A stretch of DNA of 64,000 bases from Hsuehochloa calcarea (GCA_036346395.1 CM070594.1:54173519-54237518), one strand, 5' to 3'; shown: positions 11,261 to 24,077, numbered from the stretch's first letter. The notes: generated by a model from the letters alone, not told the origin. Program-made: numbers and translations.

Positions 11261-12459
11261 TTTGGTTGGAGTAAATGCCTAGAACGTAGTACATACTCTC
11301 GACAGTACGATGGAGAGGCTGGAACTTTTCTAGAGAAACTTCTGTCCACAGGATGGTAGATGCCCAATCTAGTCACTGATCCCTTAACTTGACAGATGCA
11401 GCAGACTCATTGCCCATACCACGACTTAAGCAGCGCCCATTGCTGCCAGACAAGAGAGCTCGACACGCAGGGGCAGGGAGGAGACGATGCACTGCACTAA
11501 CCGCCCTGACGCCATGCGAGTCATTAACCGCAGCGACGAGCATCACATCACGTTACGTACGTTTCGCTGCCCAGAGCTATCCCTGCTTGCGCTGCCTGCC
11601 GACCATCACCGTCCACATCCATGGTCATATTCTTATCTTGCAAGGCCAGCAAACCGCGAGCCAGCCCCGAATTCCAAACGATGTGACCGGAGCATGGTGC
11701 CGTCGGTGGGCTGCCGGGGACTACGAGCCACGACCAAGACCGATCGAGAGGAGAAGAGAGGCGCGCGGCTCGATCTCTCCGGAGTGAGCGTGACGGCCGG
11801 GGACTGTTGATGAGAGAAATCAAGGCGGGGGCCGGGGGGAGGCCACGCCGGCGCGGGCGCGGGCGCGGGAACGAGAGCGTCGCTGGCTGCGCTTTCTCGT
11901 TACTCTTGGGCCGGGAAACCGACCGATCCTTTTAGACATTAATTGCGGTGGAACAGCGCCTGATGAGCTGTGCGCTTCACGGTCGCGGTCACGGCGGGAG
12001 GACTCGGTTTTTGCTTACATTCTCAACCGACCTCTGCTGTGTCTCTGTGTGTGGCCTGTAATGTTTACCCAACTGGGGACGAAAAGAACATACGTGCAGT
12101 TATGAATTTATGACGACTTGGATATGATCCATCTATTTCTTATTGTAAGGTTACAGAAAGTGTCATTTTAGACATTGAGATATTGATAAATCTAATTATA
12201 TTATTTAGACGAGGTCCGCTCTAGTACGTAAAATCGTCATTTTTCACGACTCAATATTTAACTTTGAGTAGATATTTTTCTTCGTGAAACAAAAATTGGC
12301 CAAGAGGTCTGACGTTCACTTAAGAATAGGGTAGACACCCGGTGAGTCTAGAATTCGAGCACGGGTGGGCTAAGTAACTTTGCATGTATCTTGATGAGAG
12401 TTGTTTTTATTATTTATAACCCTTTTTATCTATTGAGTTTATATATTATGAATAAAAAG
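11261..12459. other. Unassigned DNA, GC-rich 11400-12060 then AT-rich
   Basis: Open frames at 11389-11823 overlap on both strands and have biased composition without recognisable domains. 11820-12000 is very GC-rich and could be the remains of a promoter or first exon, but no gene can be built. From 12080 the sequence is AT-rich and featureless. Confidence 0.4.
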
Positions 12460-12553
12460 CAGTGTTCCCCTCGACGCTAGGCGCAGCCCTCTCACCTAGG
12501 CGGTGATTAGGCGCTGATCCGCGACTCAACTAGTGCCTAACGCGGGAACACTG
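12460..12553. mobile_element. hAT-type MITE, 94 bp
   Basis: The terminal inverted repeats CAGTGTTCCC and GGGAACACTG are perfect. The flanking octamers ATAAAAAG (12452-12459) and CTTAAAAG (12554-12561) agree at 6 of 8 positions, an aged target duplication. The interior is rich in CTAGGCG-type words. Confidence 0.8.
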
Positions 12554-13001
12554 CTTAAAAGTAATGTTGTTGCACATTAATCTTAATTTGGGTCTACCAA
12601 TTAAGGATAATATATATTTTTTTTACAATTTCTACCATAGTTATGTTTTTTTATCTAATAGCTTTTAACCACATATCCCTAGCTTTTGTTATATCATATA
12701 GATGGCAATTATAATACTACGATGAAGTATTTTATTTAGAGAAATTGGTATTATTAAAGTATTTCGAGACAAATACACTGAAATCCATTTCCCATCAATC
12801 CAAGTATAAACAAAGATGTTATTTGCCACAATTAAAATGGTTAGGCTGTATATCTCCCACTAGGCTCTTTTTGTTTATGCACCACGAGTACCTTATGCAT
12901 GTAGAGTGTAGACCAAGGATGTGTAAATTCAAGAAAGATATTGACAGTATTAGACTGATTCTATATAATTCTCTTTACACACAGAGAGGGAAATTACACT
13001 A
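12554..13001. other. AT-rich flank of the copia element
   Basis: No gene or repeat recognised. A 97-residue open frame at 12745-13038 shows no domain and runs into the LTR. Confidence 0.4.
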
Positions 13002-13522
13002 TGGGCAACTATTCTTGAGTACGGTGACTCATATCTGAATCTATTAGAATTTAGAGATGTGTGCTACAAGGGAAACTAGACGAATCCTAATAGGATTAGG
13101 ACTCCTACTTCTCTTTATAGTACAATTTCTATTTCACTTTGGATTATGACTATATAAACCTATTAGGGGTGGTCATATGAACCCAAGAAGAAGCAAGTCA
13201 AGCCGGAGGAACTGATCCAAAGCATAGGGCACGAGAGGAATAGATGCTATGTTATTCTTTAGCACCAGATTCTTGTATAGGGCAAGAATCTAATGATCTT
13301 AAAAGGTTTGAGAGAGTTGTAAGAGAGCGATAATCTTTGTACTCTTTTGAGGTTGTACTTAAGGAATTTGCGGTCGGCTTCACCAAATATTTCTCTCTCA
13401 TCGTTGTTGTTTCATCGCGTTATTTCGGTTCTCTCTATGAGAATCATCTACTTCCTTCTTCATACCGTGCATACTCATGTTGTATCTCACAAACTCTGAT
13501 CCGATCTAGCGACTGCTACTCA
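13002..13522 (+). repeat. First LTR of a Ty1/copia element
   Basis: About 521 bp, matched along its length by the second LTR at 19311-20976. Shared blocks include AATTTGCGGTCGGCTTCA and TTATTTCGGTTCTCTCT. It ends ...CA at 13522. The next bases, GGGGTATCAAAGC (13529-13541), form a primer-binding site for initiator methionine tRNA. The left end is approximate. Confidence 0.75.
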
Positions 13523-13556
13523 TAAGGAGGGGTATCAAAGCAAAGGCAGATTAATC

Positions 13557-14513
13557 TGATTTGTGAGAAGGCCAGCAAAGTGTCAAGTGGCACAAAATCA
13601 AGATCGATGACAACGATGTGGAGAGTAGAGAAATTTGACGTGGAGGACATTTCAGCGCGTGGCAATACGTGGTGAAGGATGTTCTCATCCAACAAGGGTT
13701 AATCAATGCTCTTGAAGGGGACAAACTGACAAAGACATTCGATGAAGACTGGAAGATGATGGAGCAGAAGGGTGTCAGTACAATTCGTCTATATCTCTCC
13801 GATGAGGTAAAGTACTCTGTGATCAAGGAAAATTCATCGAAAAAATTATGGAGTGACTTAGAATAATTTTATATGGCGAAGTCATGGACAAACTAGTGAA
13901 TGCTGAAGCAGCAACAGTATAGACTGTGCGTGGAGAAAGGCACACGATTCGTTGACCATCTCATTGTCTTCAACAAACTTGTCACACAACTGATTAATGT
14001 AGATGAGAAAATTGAGGAGAACGACAAGGCTGTCATACTAGCATCATCTCTACCACCATCATGGGAGCAATTGGTGATGAACATTCTTATCAGAAAAAAC
14101 ACTGTCAACTTTACTGAGGCAATTGCATATCTATTGTAGGCAGAGTTCTTGAAGAATAGCAAGGGCACACATGTATGCCATCTATGTGACGAGAAAGGTC
14201 ATGTGATAAAGGATTGTCTGAGTTTGAAGCAAATGAGGGGTGCATGCTCAGTGGCGGTAGTAAAAGATGATTCAAATGTACTAGTCGTCAGTCAATCATG
14301 TACTTCTCATAGATGGATATTAGATTTTAGTTGTTGCTTTCACATAAGTTTGACAATGGATCTCTACACCCGGTGCATGAAACTGTTCATTCAGAGGATT
14401 GCAATGAGTATGAAATTACTGTGGTAGGAACGGTTACATTGGAGATGTATGATAGAGCACTTTGCACACTGACGAGAGTTCGGTATGTTCCCTGTGAGAA
14501 CCATAAAACTTAA
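13557..14513 (+). pseudogene. Copia gag, zinc knuckle and start of protease
   Basis: Consecutive plus-strand frames give a copia-type gag (UBN2-like). VVKDVLIQQGLINALEGDK and KKLWSDLE are in the first segment, FVDHLIVFNKLVTQL and SSLPPSWEQL in the second. A CCHC zinc knuckle CHLCDEKGHVIKDC (C-x2-C-x4-H-x4-C) is at about 14174-14218. Then comes WILDFSCCFHI, where an active copia protease would have D-S-G; the catalytic Ser-Gly is lost. Stop codons lie between the pieces. Similarity ends near 14513, where other repeat DNA begins. Integrase, reverse transcriptase and RNase H are absent. Confidence 0.82.
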
Positions 14514-14514
14514 A

Positions 14515-17500
14515 TTAATCTAAACAACAATAAACAGTAATAAGCAGTAAATTACAGATTAATTCAGAATAAATGACAATACAGTTGAATACGAGATTAT
14601 ATTATCAAGAGTTTACAATAGGATTTATATATAAAAAATAACACCGTTGCAAGCTCATAGTCGATTACAAGAATTCGTTTCATGCGGATATAAAACATAA
14701 ATACAAATTCTGAATTAAGTATAAGAGTTCTTTACATCAAAGAATAAATAAAAATTATAACTTTGAGTACATTACAAAAATAAAATCTCGCATGCTTGAT
14801 AGCTTAAAGCCTTTTCCTTCCCTTTTGCTCGTGCATCGCCAGCAAGTAGAGCATGTTCCTCGCCAACCCAAAGACCTACCACTCTTCCATTCATTTGTTA
14901 GCATAATTAAAAAAGACCAAGAGCAAACCCTAAAAGCAATAAAATGGAGTAGAGGAAAAGAAAGAATGACGACAGAAAGTGTGAAGCTCACCGAGGTTCC
15001 CAAATTGTCCATATCTAGCCAGTCGACATCCTCTCACTAGGGTGGGTTTCATCACTCAGCATTTAGAAAAATTTGACACCTACTTTTCCGACTTACCTCA
15101 ACCGTAGAAAATCCAACAAATAGTGTTTTATGGACCATCGGTCCATGAGTATTAACCAGCCGAACAACACCAACATAGAGTAGAGGGGATGAGGTGAGGG
15201 TAATATGGGCAAGGCACAGGAGGGAGCAGAGCAAGCAGCGCAGCGCAGCCCAGCCCCAGATAAAACCCCCACCGAAGCCACAACCTGCTTCTCCTCTCCA
15301 ACCAGCCACATGAAATAACAGCTAGCACAAAGCCATCCCACGGCAAGAACAAGCCGAAGCCAACACCCTTAGCACCCACAATCCCCACTCAACACCCTTA
15401 GCACCAACAACCCCCACTCAAGGGAAGTCAAGGAAGAAAGCAAGAGGTAAGAGCCGAGGAGATAGAGGAAGGCTAGGGACAACCACGGCGAACAATGAAC
15501 CGACCGCATCGAGCTGAAGACCACAAACCAACCACCACCACTGAGGCCTCTAGAACCAGCCAAGCCATCAACCAAACCACATTTCCCGACCAACCGACCG
15601 TCAAGTAAGCCTACCATGTTAGCCCTCCCATTCCATCCCTCTTAGCATCATCATCACACACAACACTCATTGCACACAACCACCAATGACCAAGCAAGGT
15701 GAGCAAAGAAGAAAGCCACAATGCCCTAGTCAGTATGGACACCACACTGCCGTTAAAAAGCCCGCAAGGGCTACCAGCGCCCTCAGGGCAGGGATAAGCT
15801 CCCCAGCACAAACCCTACCCCGAGTCCGTCATGACAACCCTAACAGAACTAACCCCAAGCATGCATGGTAACTATGGAATCAGGCAAAATAACAGCTAGA
15901 CTAAAAAAATTTGGCAAAGTATGAAAAAGGGAAAGGGAGAAGATATCTAGGCTAAGAGTGTAGCCGAGACCGAAGACCAAAAACCCCCACCATTGAAGCT
16001 CAGTATGCTTCTACCATCACCAAGCTCCCACCTTGCTGAAGCCAAGGAGCATGCCACCATGCCCAACCCACCATCACCAGAAAACCCCCACCGAAGCTCA
16101 ACATGCCCAAGAAAACAAGCCACTATGCATAACCAGAACAACCATCCACACCGAAGCTAAGTTCACCATACCCAGAACAACCAACGGACCATCGCCACCG
16201 AAGCACACAGCCATCACCACTGAAGCTCACTGCCATCACCACCACACCATGCCCATGAACCATTACCACCGAAGCCCACTGCCATCACCACCGAAGCTCG
16301 CTGCCATCACCACCACACCATGCCCATGAACCATCACCACCGAAGCAACCATGCTCATGCCACCACCATACCATCCCCCCAAGTAATCACCCAAAAATCC
16401 CCCAACACCCACCAAATATATCACCAAGGACCCCTAAAATCAAATGGGGGATAAATCGGCATTAAGGAAAATAGGTAAATAAGGGTAAGAGGTAGAAGGG
16501 AACCGTCGGGGTAACCAAGCAGTGTAGCAACCAGTGTAGAAGTGTAGATTTGGTGTAGAATCAGCGAGGGAGGTGACCAAAAAAACCACCAAAGGAAGTC
16601 ACCGAAGCGGTGTATAGACCCGACGAGGAAGGCGGCCAAATAAAACACAAGAGCCCACCCCAAGAGTCGCCAGGAGCAGGCGATGAAAACCCAAAGTAGA
16701 GCCAGCGAAGGAGAGCCATAGGAGGCCCGCAGCACACCAGGAGGCGCCGAATGCAGGTGGGAGAGGGAGAGCCGCCAAAGAGAAGAGAGGAGGGGAGGAG
16801 AAGAAGCGCAGAGAGAGGGTTGGGTGTGGGTGAGTGTGTTGTGTTGGGTTGAGTGCGCTGTTTTGTTTAGTGCATGTGTGTAGTGTAGTGTGAGTGCAGT
16901 GTTTAGGATGTGTGTGCGTGTAGAGTCTTGTTGGGTGTGTGTAGAGTTTCGTGTTGTGTAGCGAGAGTGTATCGTTAGGTTTATAATAATCTAGCCTAGG
17001 ATAATCCAAGGACCCGGGTATAGTTCTGCTCAGCCTTTCTTTTTAGAGCCAACCCAAACTAAGGGTGAACGGGTGCGAGTTCCACAAACGTAGATGCTAG
17101 AGCTAACCGGCCGTAGGAAAAATAGCCGTTGGGAAGCGCGAACCTATCGGGGATCCAAAAAATTTAATAAATTAAAACCTACCGAAAAAGGGAAGCAATG
17201 AACTAATGTAAGCATATTAGCACCCCCCAAACAACTAAGCATTTTTGTTATACGCGTCTATCGTATAATTGCAGAAGACGACCCGGCTCGGATAGGAGTA
17301 GCTGATCCAGAATTTGTTGACACCGAGCTTTACTACGAATATGAAGGCATGCCTATTTCTTGATCATCAACCTAGTTATATTAAATGTAAAAGTTGCCTT
17401 ATGTATCATTATATATATGTGCATTAAAACTATCTCTCATAATCAAATCAGATAAAAGAGATAAAGAGAAAAGAGATGAAGCATGAGAAAAGAGCAGTAC

Positions 17501-18800
17501 AGCTAAGATGAGCGGCTTGCTGCTAGAGAAATATTGGGATGGTAAAGGGGGCCCTTGGCAGGAAAGAGAGGGAAGAGGTGGGACCCTTTACATATGAATA
17601 AAATATAAGAACCAACAAAACTCCCACACGGATAAGGGGTTGTATTTAAGTGCCAACCACTTTTTCCGTCTTGGCGGGCAAAAAATTCTACCTTGTTACG
17701 TTATTATAATCTCCACAACGGGTAAGTAATATAATGTGTGAGTGATGGAGGAGCTCAAAACCGATAGCGCAAGTCCGGAAGTGAGGGATCCAAGACGCTA
17801 TAGTAGCGCAGGTGGAGTGTTGGGTGAAGGGATAACCGGCCCAACCAACACTATTGGAACTCGGTGGATGGGTGAGCATCCAAGGACACCAACGAAAAAT
17901 AGATGGGTGGAGACTTAATAACGTAACTTGGAAACATTCCGTACTCTGAGCTTGATACTGCATCAAAGGAAATGCGGGAGACCTAGTGTAAAGAAAGCTC
18001 AGAGTAGCAATGGGTAAAGTGGTACAAAGCATGTGCAGTGCTATATAAAACCATGAATTCGTATCTGTTTTCTGGATTGGAGTCTATGGTGACCACTAGG
18101 GGGTCTATCTTCTCACCGAGTGATAAATAGTCTTTTCATAATTAAAATTACTACTTAAATCTTGGTAAATTATTTTCCAAACAAAGAGATGAGCTAGAAA
18201 CTGTGATAATCAAACAGAGAAGAGTCATACAATGCATCATTGCTAATAACTGCTTACTGAGTACACTAGTACTCATTCTTGCTATTACTTCCTTTGTTAG
18301 ATCCTAGTCCAACTGGGGATTATCCTGAGTGGGATGAAGGATACACAGGTGCTTAGGAGACCGCAGGAGGCGAGGGTGCTTACTACGAGGACCAATGTGA
18401 GGTAAACACCTTATTCGGCGAGTGAGGCGAGTAGGCGTCCAGTGGAGCAGGGCAGGCAAGCGAAGGGTTGTCCCATTTTCAGTTGTAATTAAATACTTGT
18501 ATTAAATACCATAGCCTTGCATGGCTACCTACTGTAATAAAGTACAGTTTTTATCCTATTGTTCAGCTGCGTTAACTTTGGTAAGGCTTATTATTCGTTG
18601 GAGCGGTGTCCTACCGGGCAGACGAATAATAATCCATATACTTAAGTGTGATTACTGTTCAGGGTAATGACGTGGAGCGTCGTAGTTCTCAATTTAAAGA
18701 AGAATATAATATCTGTGAGGTCGCTTGAACTCGAAGGTTCTGAGGTATTACTTCGAGGTAGAGTCGTGCGAGTTACTTACAAAGGGTAGGTAAGCATGAA
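14515..18800. mobile_element. Retroelement-derived DNA inserted in the copia element (unclassified)
   Basis: A 4.3 kb block separates copia gag from a probable 3' copia segment. I see no gag or pol. 14515-15050 and 18100-18780 look LTR-like; the latter has TAATAAAGTACAG-type 3' signals and AATAATAATCC. The middle is CCA/GAAGC-rich (15900-16400) and GT-rich (16810-16980). A short acidic frame at 17277-17363 (DDPARIGVADPEFVDTELYY) follows an AG acceptor-like site, and another at 18300-18357 reads PTGDYPEWDEGYTGA and then stops. Such blocks are typical of non-autonomous LARD-type elements, but I could not define matching termini or a target duplication. Confidence 0.4.
16229..16371. repeat. 71-bp tandem duplication in CCA/GAAGC-rich DNA
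   Basis: CTGCCATCACCACCACACCA begins at 16230 and again at 16301, with nearly identical following sequence through CCCATGAACCAT and ACCACCGAAGC. Similar shorter units extend back to about 15990. Confidence 0.75.
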
Positions 18801-19310
18801 AAATATATAGAACAATGGAGGTCTATTGATAGGTAAACCTAAAGGAAGGGCAACCAATGAGAGTTCTGGTGTAAATCCTAGTCAGGAGAAGGAAACTGTG
18901 TCGTCAACGATAGGTACTCAGATCTCATATGATGCTATGTGGAGAAACTGCAAAATGGTTGTACACTCTAATAGTCGCAAAGGCGAAGGTGCAAAATGCT
19001 AGAAGAAGAAAGACGTGGTGGGACCAACCACACAGTACCGATGAGCAGGTGGATCTCGAAGGCAGTACAAACCTATGGCAGAGAGGATTGTAGGAACATG
19101 AGGTATGGTTAACCAAACTACACAGCTAAGGTAGTCTCAGGTGGAGGGTCCAGGCGGCCAAGAACAGACATCGACATGAACATTGTGGTGATGTGCATGA
19201 GCCATGTAGTGGGGGTACTCCCAAAGATGGAGAAAAGGAAAAAAAAAAGGCAAAGGCGACTTAGCGAGTTCTTAGAGGAGCACGGTGACTTCAACAGATA
19301 AGAGTCAAGG
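18801..19310 (+). mobile_element. Probable 3' internal segment of the copia element
   Basis: Non-coding or degenerate plus-strand DNA directly before the second LTR. It contains a purine-rich run (GGAAAAAAAAAAGGCAAAGG, about 19233-19252) that could include a polypurine tract. The assignment rests mainly on position next to the LTR. Confidence 0.4.
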
Positions 19311-20976
19311 TGTACATTATTAAGTATGGTAACTCATATTATAATCAACTAGGACTTAGAGAGATATGCTACAAGAAAAGATAGATGAATCATAATAGGA
19401 TTATGAATCATACTTCTCTTTAGAGTAGAATTTCTACTTCATTTTGGATTACTATATAAATCCATAGGAGGTGGCCATAGGAACCCAAAAAGAAGCAAGT
19501 CAAACAAGAGAAACTCATTCAAAGCAGAGGGCATGATGAGTCATGTTGTGGCCCGATCTTTCGGTGAGGTGATAGATACGATTTGTTGGAGACGACTTTG
19601 ACGATTCAGGCTACCAACCGAACTTGACTGGATCACCAAGCAATAGCTAAACCACATTCCAGAGTCGTTATCAACCATGCCAAGACGCGGTTGAACTGAA
19701 CACGAGGTTCAATCCCTACGAGCAATCGAAGAATAAGCAAGAACAAGGATAAAAGCAATATGAAATTGTGAATATATTATAAGGATCGAAAGTGAGGTTT
19801 TGTAAATCAACATTGTTGGTCTAGCCAACACAAGAGCAATTGACGAGTTTCCCAAATGGTGAAAATAATCAAAACAAAACCACAAAAAACCCTAAAAGTA
19901 GCGTACACACGGTATATATTGAAGGAGAGGAGGTGACCACAAGAAATGGAGCCGAACTCTAACTCTATCTCCTGATCTGTCATCTTGTTTCGACGATTCT
20001 GATTTGGTCTGAATGAATTTGGAGGTGAGGCTAGATCCGTTGGAAAGGTCTTGGGATAAGCTTCCAATCAAGTACTTAAACACCCCAAACGGACACCGTA
20101 TGTGAGAGTTATGACATTTTCAATTCGGGTCCTGTGGGCTGTCCCGAACCGAGTCCAAATTGAGTTCTGACTTGATTCCGAGTTTGAATTTTGTTGGACT
20201 TGTGGGAGGTCCGAATTGGGCTTAGAAATCTTATCCAAAACTTGGGATTTGGATTCTTGCACTTCTCCTCTTTTGCTCTTCCACCGCATGGGCCTTGACT
20301 TGTAGTTTGTGGTAGGGCTGCTCTCCCCACCTTGGTTCCTGAGTAAAATAACATCACAAGACCTAGGTAGCAATCCATCATCCAATGCAAAATTATGCAC
20401 TCCTAGAAACGAGCCCGCCTGATAATTTAATTGTTGTGTATGAGCTCTTGGAATTGGACCTTGTATAACTTCTAGTGGAGTGGTGTTTGCATCCACAGAG
20501 TTGATGTCCTCATCAGGGCATGAGAGGATTAAATACTTGGTTATTCTTAGCACTAGATTCTTGTATGGACCAAGGATCCGAGAGTTTCTAAAAACGAGAT
20601 TCCCCCTTTATCCCCCGGAAGGGGAATGTTGAGTCAATCCAAACCAAGTAAGTAGGCCTTCTAGCTTTTGAACCATCTCAGCTGAACTCTTCCACACTCT
20701 TAGCAGGACGACCTGCTTTTGATAGCAAACCCTCCCCAACATTCGAGATTGTCGGGGTTCAAGAGGATTGTGGGAGAACGACAATCACTTGTACTTTTTT
20801 GAGGTTGTGATTAAGGAATTTGCGGTCGGCTTCATCAAAAATTTTCTCTCTCATCGCAGTTGCTTCATTGAAGTTATTTCGGTTCTCTCTGCGAGATTCA
20901 TCTACTTCTTTATTGATACATTACACGCTCGTGTTGTATCTCATAAACTTTGATCCAATCCAAGAGCTGTTGCGCA
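19311..20976 (+). repeat. Second copia LTR, interrupted by insertions
   Basis: Matches the first LTR at 19311-19540, resumes at about 20540-20600 (CTTAGCACTAGATTCTTGTA), and again at about 20760-20976 (AATTTGCGGTCGGCTTCA). The DNA between is foreign: a 1 kb retroelement fragment and a further ~150-bp GC-richer piece with no match in the first LTR. It ends CA at 20976 and is followed by GGGTATCAGAG, again a methionine-tRNA primer site, so a second internal region in the same orientation once followed. Confidence 0.7.
19545..20540 (-). mobile_element. Antisense retrotransposon 3' fragment inside the copia LTR
   Basis: On the minus strand 20553-20068 is open for 161 residues and contains GPIPRAHTQQLNYQAGSFLG followed by LLPRSCDVILLRNQGGE. 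A G-P-I/F-T-R-A/S-R-A...L...V-x-S-F-L motif is common in the pol tail of plant LTR elements. The LTR-like remainder (19560-19830) resembles 24330-24650 in this window (shared AGTCGTTATCAACC and similar words). The fragment splits the copia LTR and so arrived later. Confidence 0.55.
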
Positions 20977-21116
20977 TAAGAAAGGGTATCAGAGTATAAC
21001 AGTGACAACATTGGAATTGATCGGAATAAAATATACCGTGTTGAAATCCTAACCCGCTGATGGTGAAGCATGGGGTTTGTATGCTTGCAAGTATGAGATT
21101 GACGACAAACTCATGC
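20977..21116 (+). other. Primer site and short second copia internal remnant
   Basis: GGGTATCAGAG at 20983-20993 complements the 3' end of initiator methionine tRNA. About 120 bp of unassigned DNA follows before a hAT element. Confidence 0.5.
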
Positions 21117-21124
21117 TCCATGAC

Positions 21125-21501
21125 CAGGGGTAGAGCTAGGTGGGGTGCCTGGTGTGCATAGGCACTCCCAAAATTTCAAAAAAAAAAAAGAAACTTTAAG
21201 AGGTCACTTCTGTGCGCATTGGGCATGGCCCCAAGCCCCCCAACTGTTTGTTCCTTGTAGCCTCTCATGACTCTTCCCTGGTTCCAAGACTCGCAAGTTG
21301 AGAATGTGGAGCAACCTAACATGTTGATTTTATGGTCTTTTTTTTATGTAAGACCTTATTCAAACTATTTGTGTTGTATTTTTAGCCAATTTAAAACTTT
21401 TTTTTGCTAGACTTACAATATTATGAATCCATTGTACAAGACTTTGGAATTGTGTGCATGAAGTGTGCGCTACCATTGGAAGTTCTCTAGCTCCGTCACT
21501 G
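21125..21501. mobile_element. hAT-type MITE, 377 bp
   Basis: The left end CAGGGGTAGAGCTAGG pairs imperfectly with the right end, whose complement is CAGTGACGGAGCTAGA. The flanks TCCATGAC (21117-21124) and TCCATGAT (21502-21509) match at 7 of 8. It has the same CAGgGgcGGAGC-type terminus as the elements at 60997 and 63151. Confidence 0.8.
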
Positions 21502-21509
21502 TCCATGAT

Positions 21510-23893
21510 GTGGGCAGATCGACAATAAATTTGCAAGCAAGGCATAAGCCAGCAAGTCTCTCTCGCCCATCTGCACTTCGTCCGAAAGCCCTGCGGGATC
21601 ATCAAGCCGACGGCGATTTAGAAGCACGCCGAGACGACGGCGACATCTGATGACAGGAAGATCAACACCGTGCCGTTGGGAGCCTTGCTGTAGCGTAGCC
21701 ACGCAATGACGCAGAGCGTATATGGACAGGAGCTGCGCCCCATGATTCTTCGCTTCAAACGTGGTAGCAAATAACATACGCTTTCGCGTTTGACATCCGT
21801 TCGCGCGCAGGCGCAGCGCCTCTCACCGTCTCCCGGCCCCGCACGCGGAGACTTGGCGGCTCTGCCGACCTCTGGTCCGACGCCCGCCGTACGGTAAAGC
21901 TAGCTGTTTACTTTGACATGGGATAACGCGGTGAGATGACTCGGAAATGGCCGCTTCTTCTGACGCTTGTATACCGATCTCTGCTGCGACCTGAGAGTGA
22001 ACACGATAGGTATACTCCGCTAGGCGCTACTTGCAGTGACTTGATGTGCAATAACACGGTGAGATCGGACGGAGTATACTGACGGCGAAGCAAAAGGCGA
22101 TTTGCGTCAGCGATGTATGCTTGCAAGCATAGGATTGTATCGCTCACCTCGAGATTTGCTTTCCATGACGCGAGGGGGAGAGTAACCAAATGAAGGCGGT
22201 AACAATTAAGAGACGCCACGAGCTAGCAAAGCAAAGCTTGGAGATCTGATCACGTTATATTTGGCCCATAGGGTTCTACGTACTTGCTAGGCCTGCGACT
22301 GCGCGACCGCGAGAGGAGAGCCCTGGGCCGAGTTGGAGCTGGAGAGCAGCCTAACGAGTATCGTTTGGTAGGCTCAAGGGGGCTTTAGCCTTAATTTATG
22401 AACTAGGCTGGACGGGTTCAAACTTTCATTGAATGATAAGAATGACGCACCCCCAAACTTTCTGGGTTAAAGTTGTGTTTTGTTTAACCTACAAATGAGG
22501 CGGATGGTTACAAAAATTTGCCATTTTTAATGTCTGTAATGTACTGCACAGCTAGACCAGAGGTCTGAAGTGGGCAGGTGTTGGTTAATTGCATTCACGC
22601 GCTTATGTTTAGCAAGGCGAATGAACAGATTAATGGCACTTAAGAACAAGCAGCGCATGCGCAGCTATCGTGGAGTGACGGAATCAGGATTTTGTCAAGT
22701 CCTGGATTTGATATGACTAACAGAGTGCTCATGCGTTGTCACGAAAATACAAACTTTGCATGTGATGAGAGGGTGGAGAGGAGATAGGGGCGGGGGAGTG
22801 GGTGGAGCAACGGCGACAGAGCCTAGGGCGAGAGGGAAAGGGGAATGCGACGTGTGGGACACTGCAAGCGCCGAGGGACGGGAGACGCATATGCCCGAGC
22901 GGCGGCGAGGGTGATTCTTGCGACGGCGAGATCGAAGGCGTGTAAATCAAGGGCGGAGAGCCAATGTGGGTGCGAGGTTGGGCAGACGGGGGAGGGTAGG
23001 GCGCGAAATTGGAGGAAGAAGAGCGGGCTGGCGATGGTGTAAATGCAAGGAGCGGCCACGTTAGTGACGCGTCGTGGTTAACATGGTGGTCCCAGTGCGC
23101 GCAGGTGTTTCGTTGGCTTTTTTTACATACGTAGGAGTAGGACGATCCTCCCACTACGCGAGGTAAACTCATTTTATTAGTTAAAAAACTGAAGCTACCA
23201 AAGGCAAAAACCCGCCGCAAACAACACACACATAAAACAAGACTAACCTGCTTGTACGTGGAAATAGATCGATTTGTAAAGTACTTTGAACTACTTTCTG
23301 TCCCGAAGCCTCCAAAGATGCATATTAACTGCAACCATGCAATTCATTTTCAATAGTTCTCAAGAAAATTCAAACGGCTATATTACAAACAGTAAAAAAA
23401 AACATATTAGAAACAGCTATTAAAACAAAGAAATTTACATCTGGGGCTCTGGGCTAACACGTGTCATATATATGTGAACATGCTTCTTGCAGCTGAAGTG
23501 CTGAACTATAGGAACTGGTATTCCCAGTTGGGCCTAGGTCCATATATATGAGCTTCTGGATGATTGGTGAATTTAATAGCGATTTAACATTTTGGTACAG
23601 CAGCGATAATAAGGCAAAATTATCTGCATGCATTGAAATATTCATAACTTAGAAAGGAGGATAGGTAATGTTGATTCTTACTATACAGTAAATAAAATTT
23701 AAACAATGTCTAACAGGTTGTAGGGAAAAAGATCTTGTAAAAATATGTTTGATTAAAAACTATTGTTACTCTAGATAATACTGCTTTTCTATTCTTGAAA
23801 TTAAGGACGGCAAATCTGCACAATTGCGTTGTCACCGATGTTATTACCCAACAAAATTATGCTCCACTTGAACCTACGGCTTCTTATATTTAG
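21510..23893. other. Unassigned DNA
   Basis: Short GC-rich stretches (21530-21900 and 22770-23060) carry overlapping open frames on both strands with no domain I can name. The rest is AT-rich. An open frame at 22729-23334 on the minus strand is proline/serine low-complexity and is not accepted as a gene. Confidence 0.35.
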
Positions 23894-24077
23894 ACTCTTG
23901 AACTGGCTTTAGCCAGCAACCCAGCACTAACCACCGGCTCCTCATCCAACAGATTAATCTTTATCTTTCCCAGTCGTCCATTATAACTCTTGAACTGGCT
24001 TTAGCCAGCAGCCCAGCACTAACTAACGGCTGCTCATCCAACAGATTAATATTTATCTTTCCCAGTAGTCCACTATA
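23894..24077. repeat. 92-bp tandem duplication
   Basis: ACTCTTGAACTGGCTTTAGC begins at 23894 and again at 23986. The two 92-bp units differ at about eight positions and both end in TATCTTTCCCAGT-type sequence. Function unknown. Confidence 0.9.

Noticed and set aside
16033..16329. 98-residue His/Pro-rich frame
   Set aside because: Translation of CCA/GAAGC tandem repeats in retroelement DNA.
16000..16400. Possible CRISPR-like repeat spacing
   Set aside because: The repeats are degenerate tandem CCA/GAAGC units with a 71-bp duplication, without unique spacers, in a plant nuclear transposon.
22729..23334. 201-residue minus-strand frame
   Set aside because: Mostly Ser/Pro low complexity; I checked it for the missing CDF domain of the MTP12-like gene and found none.
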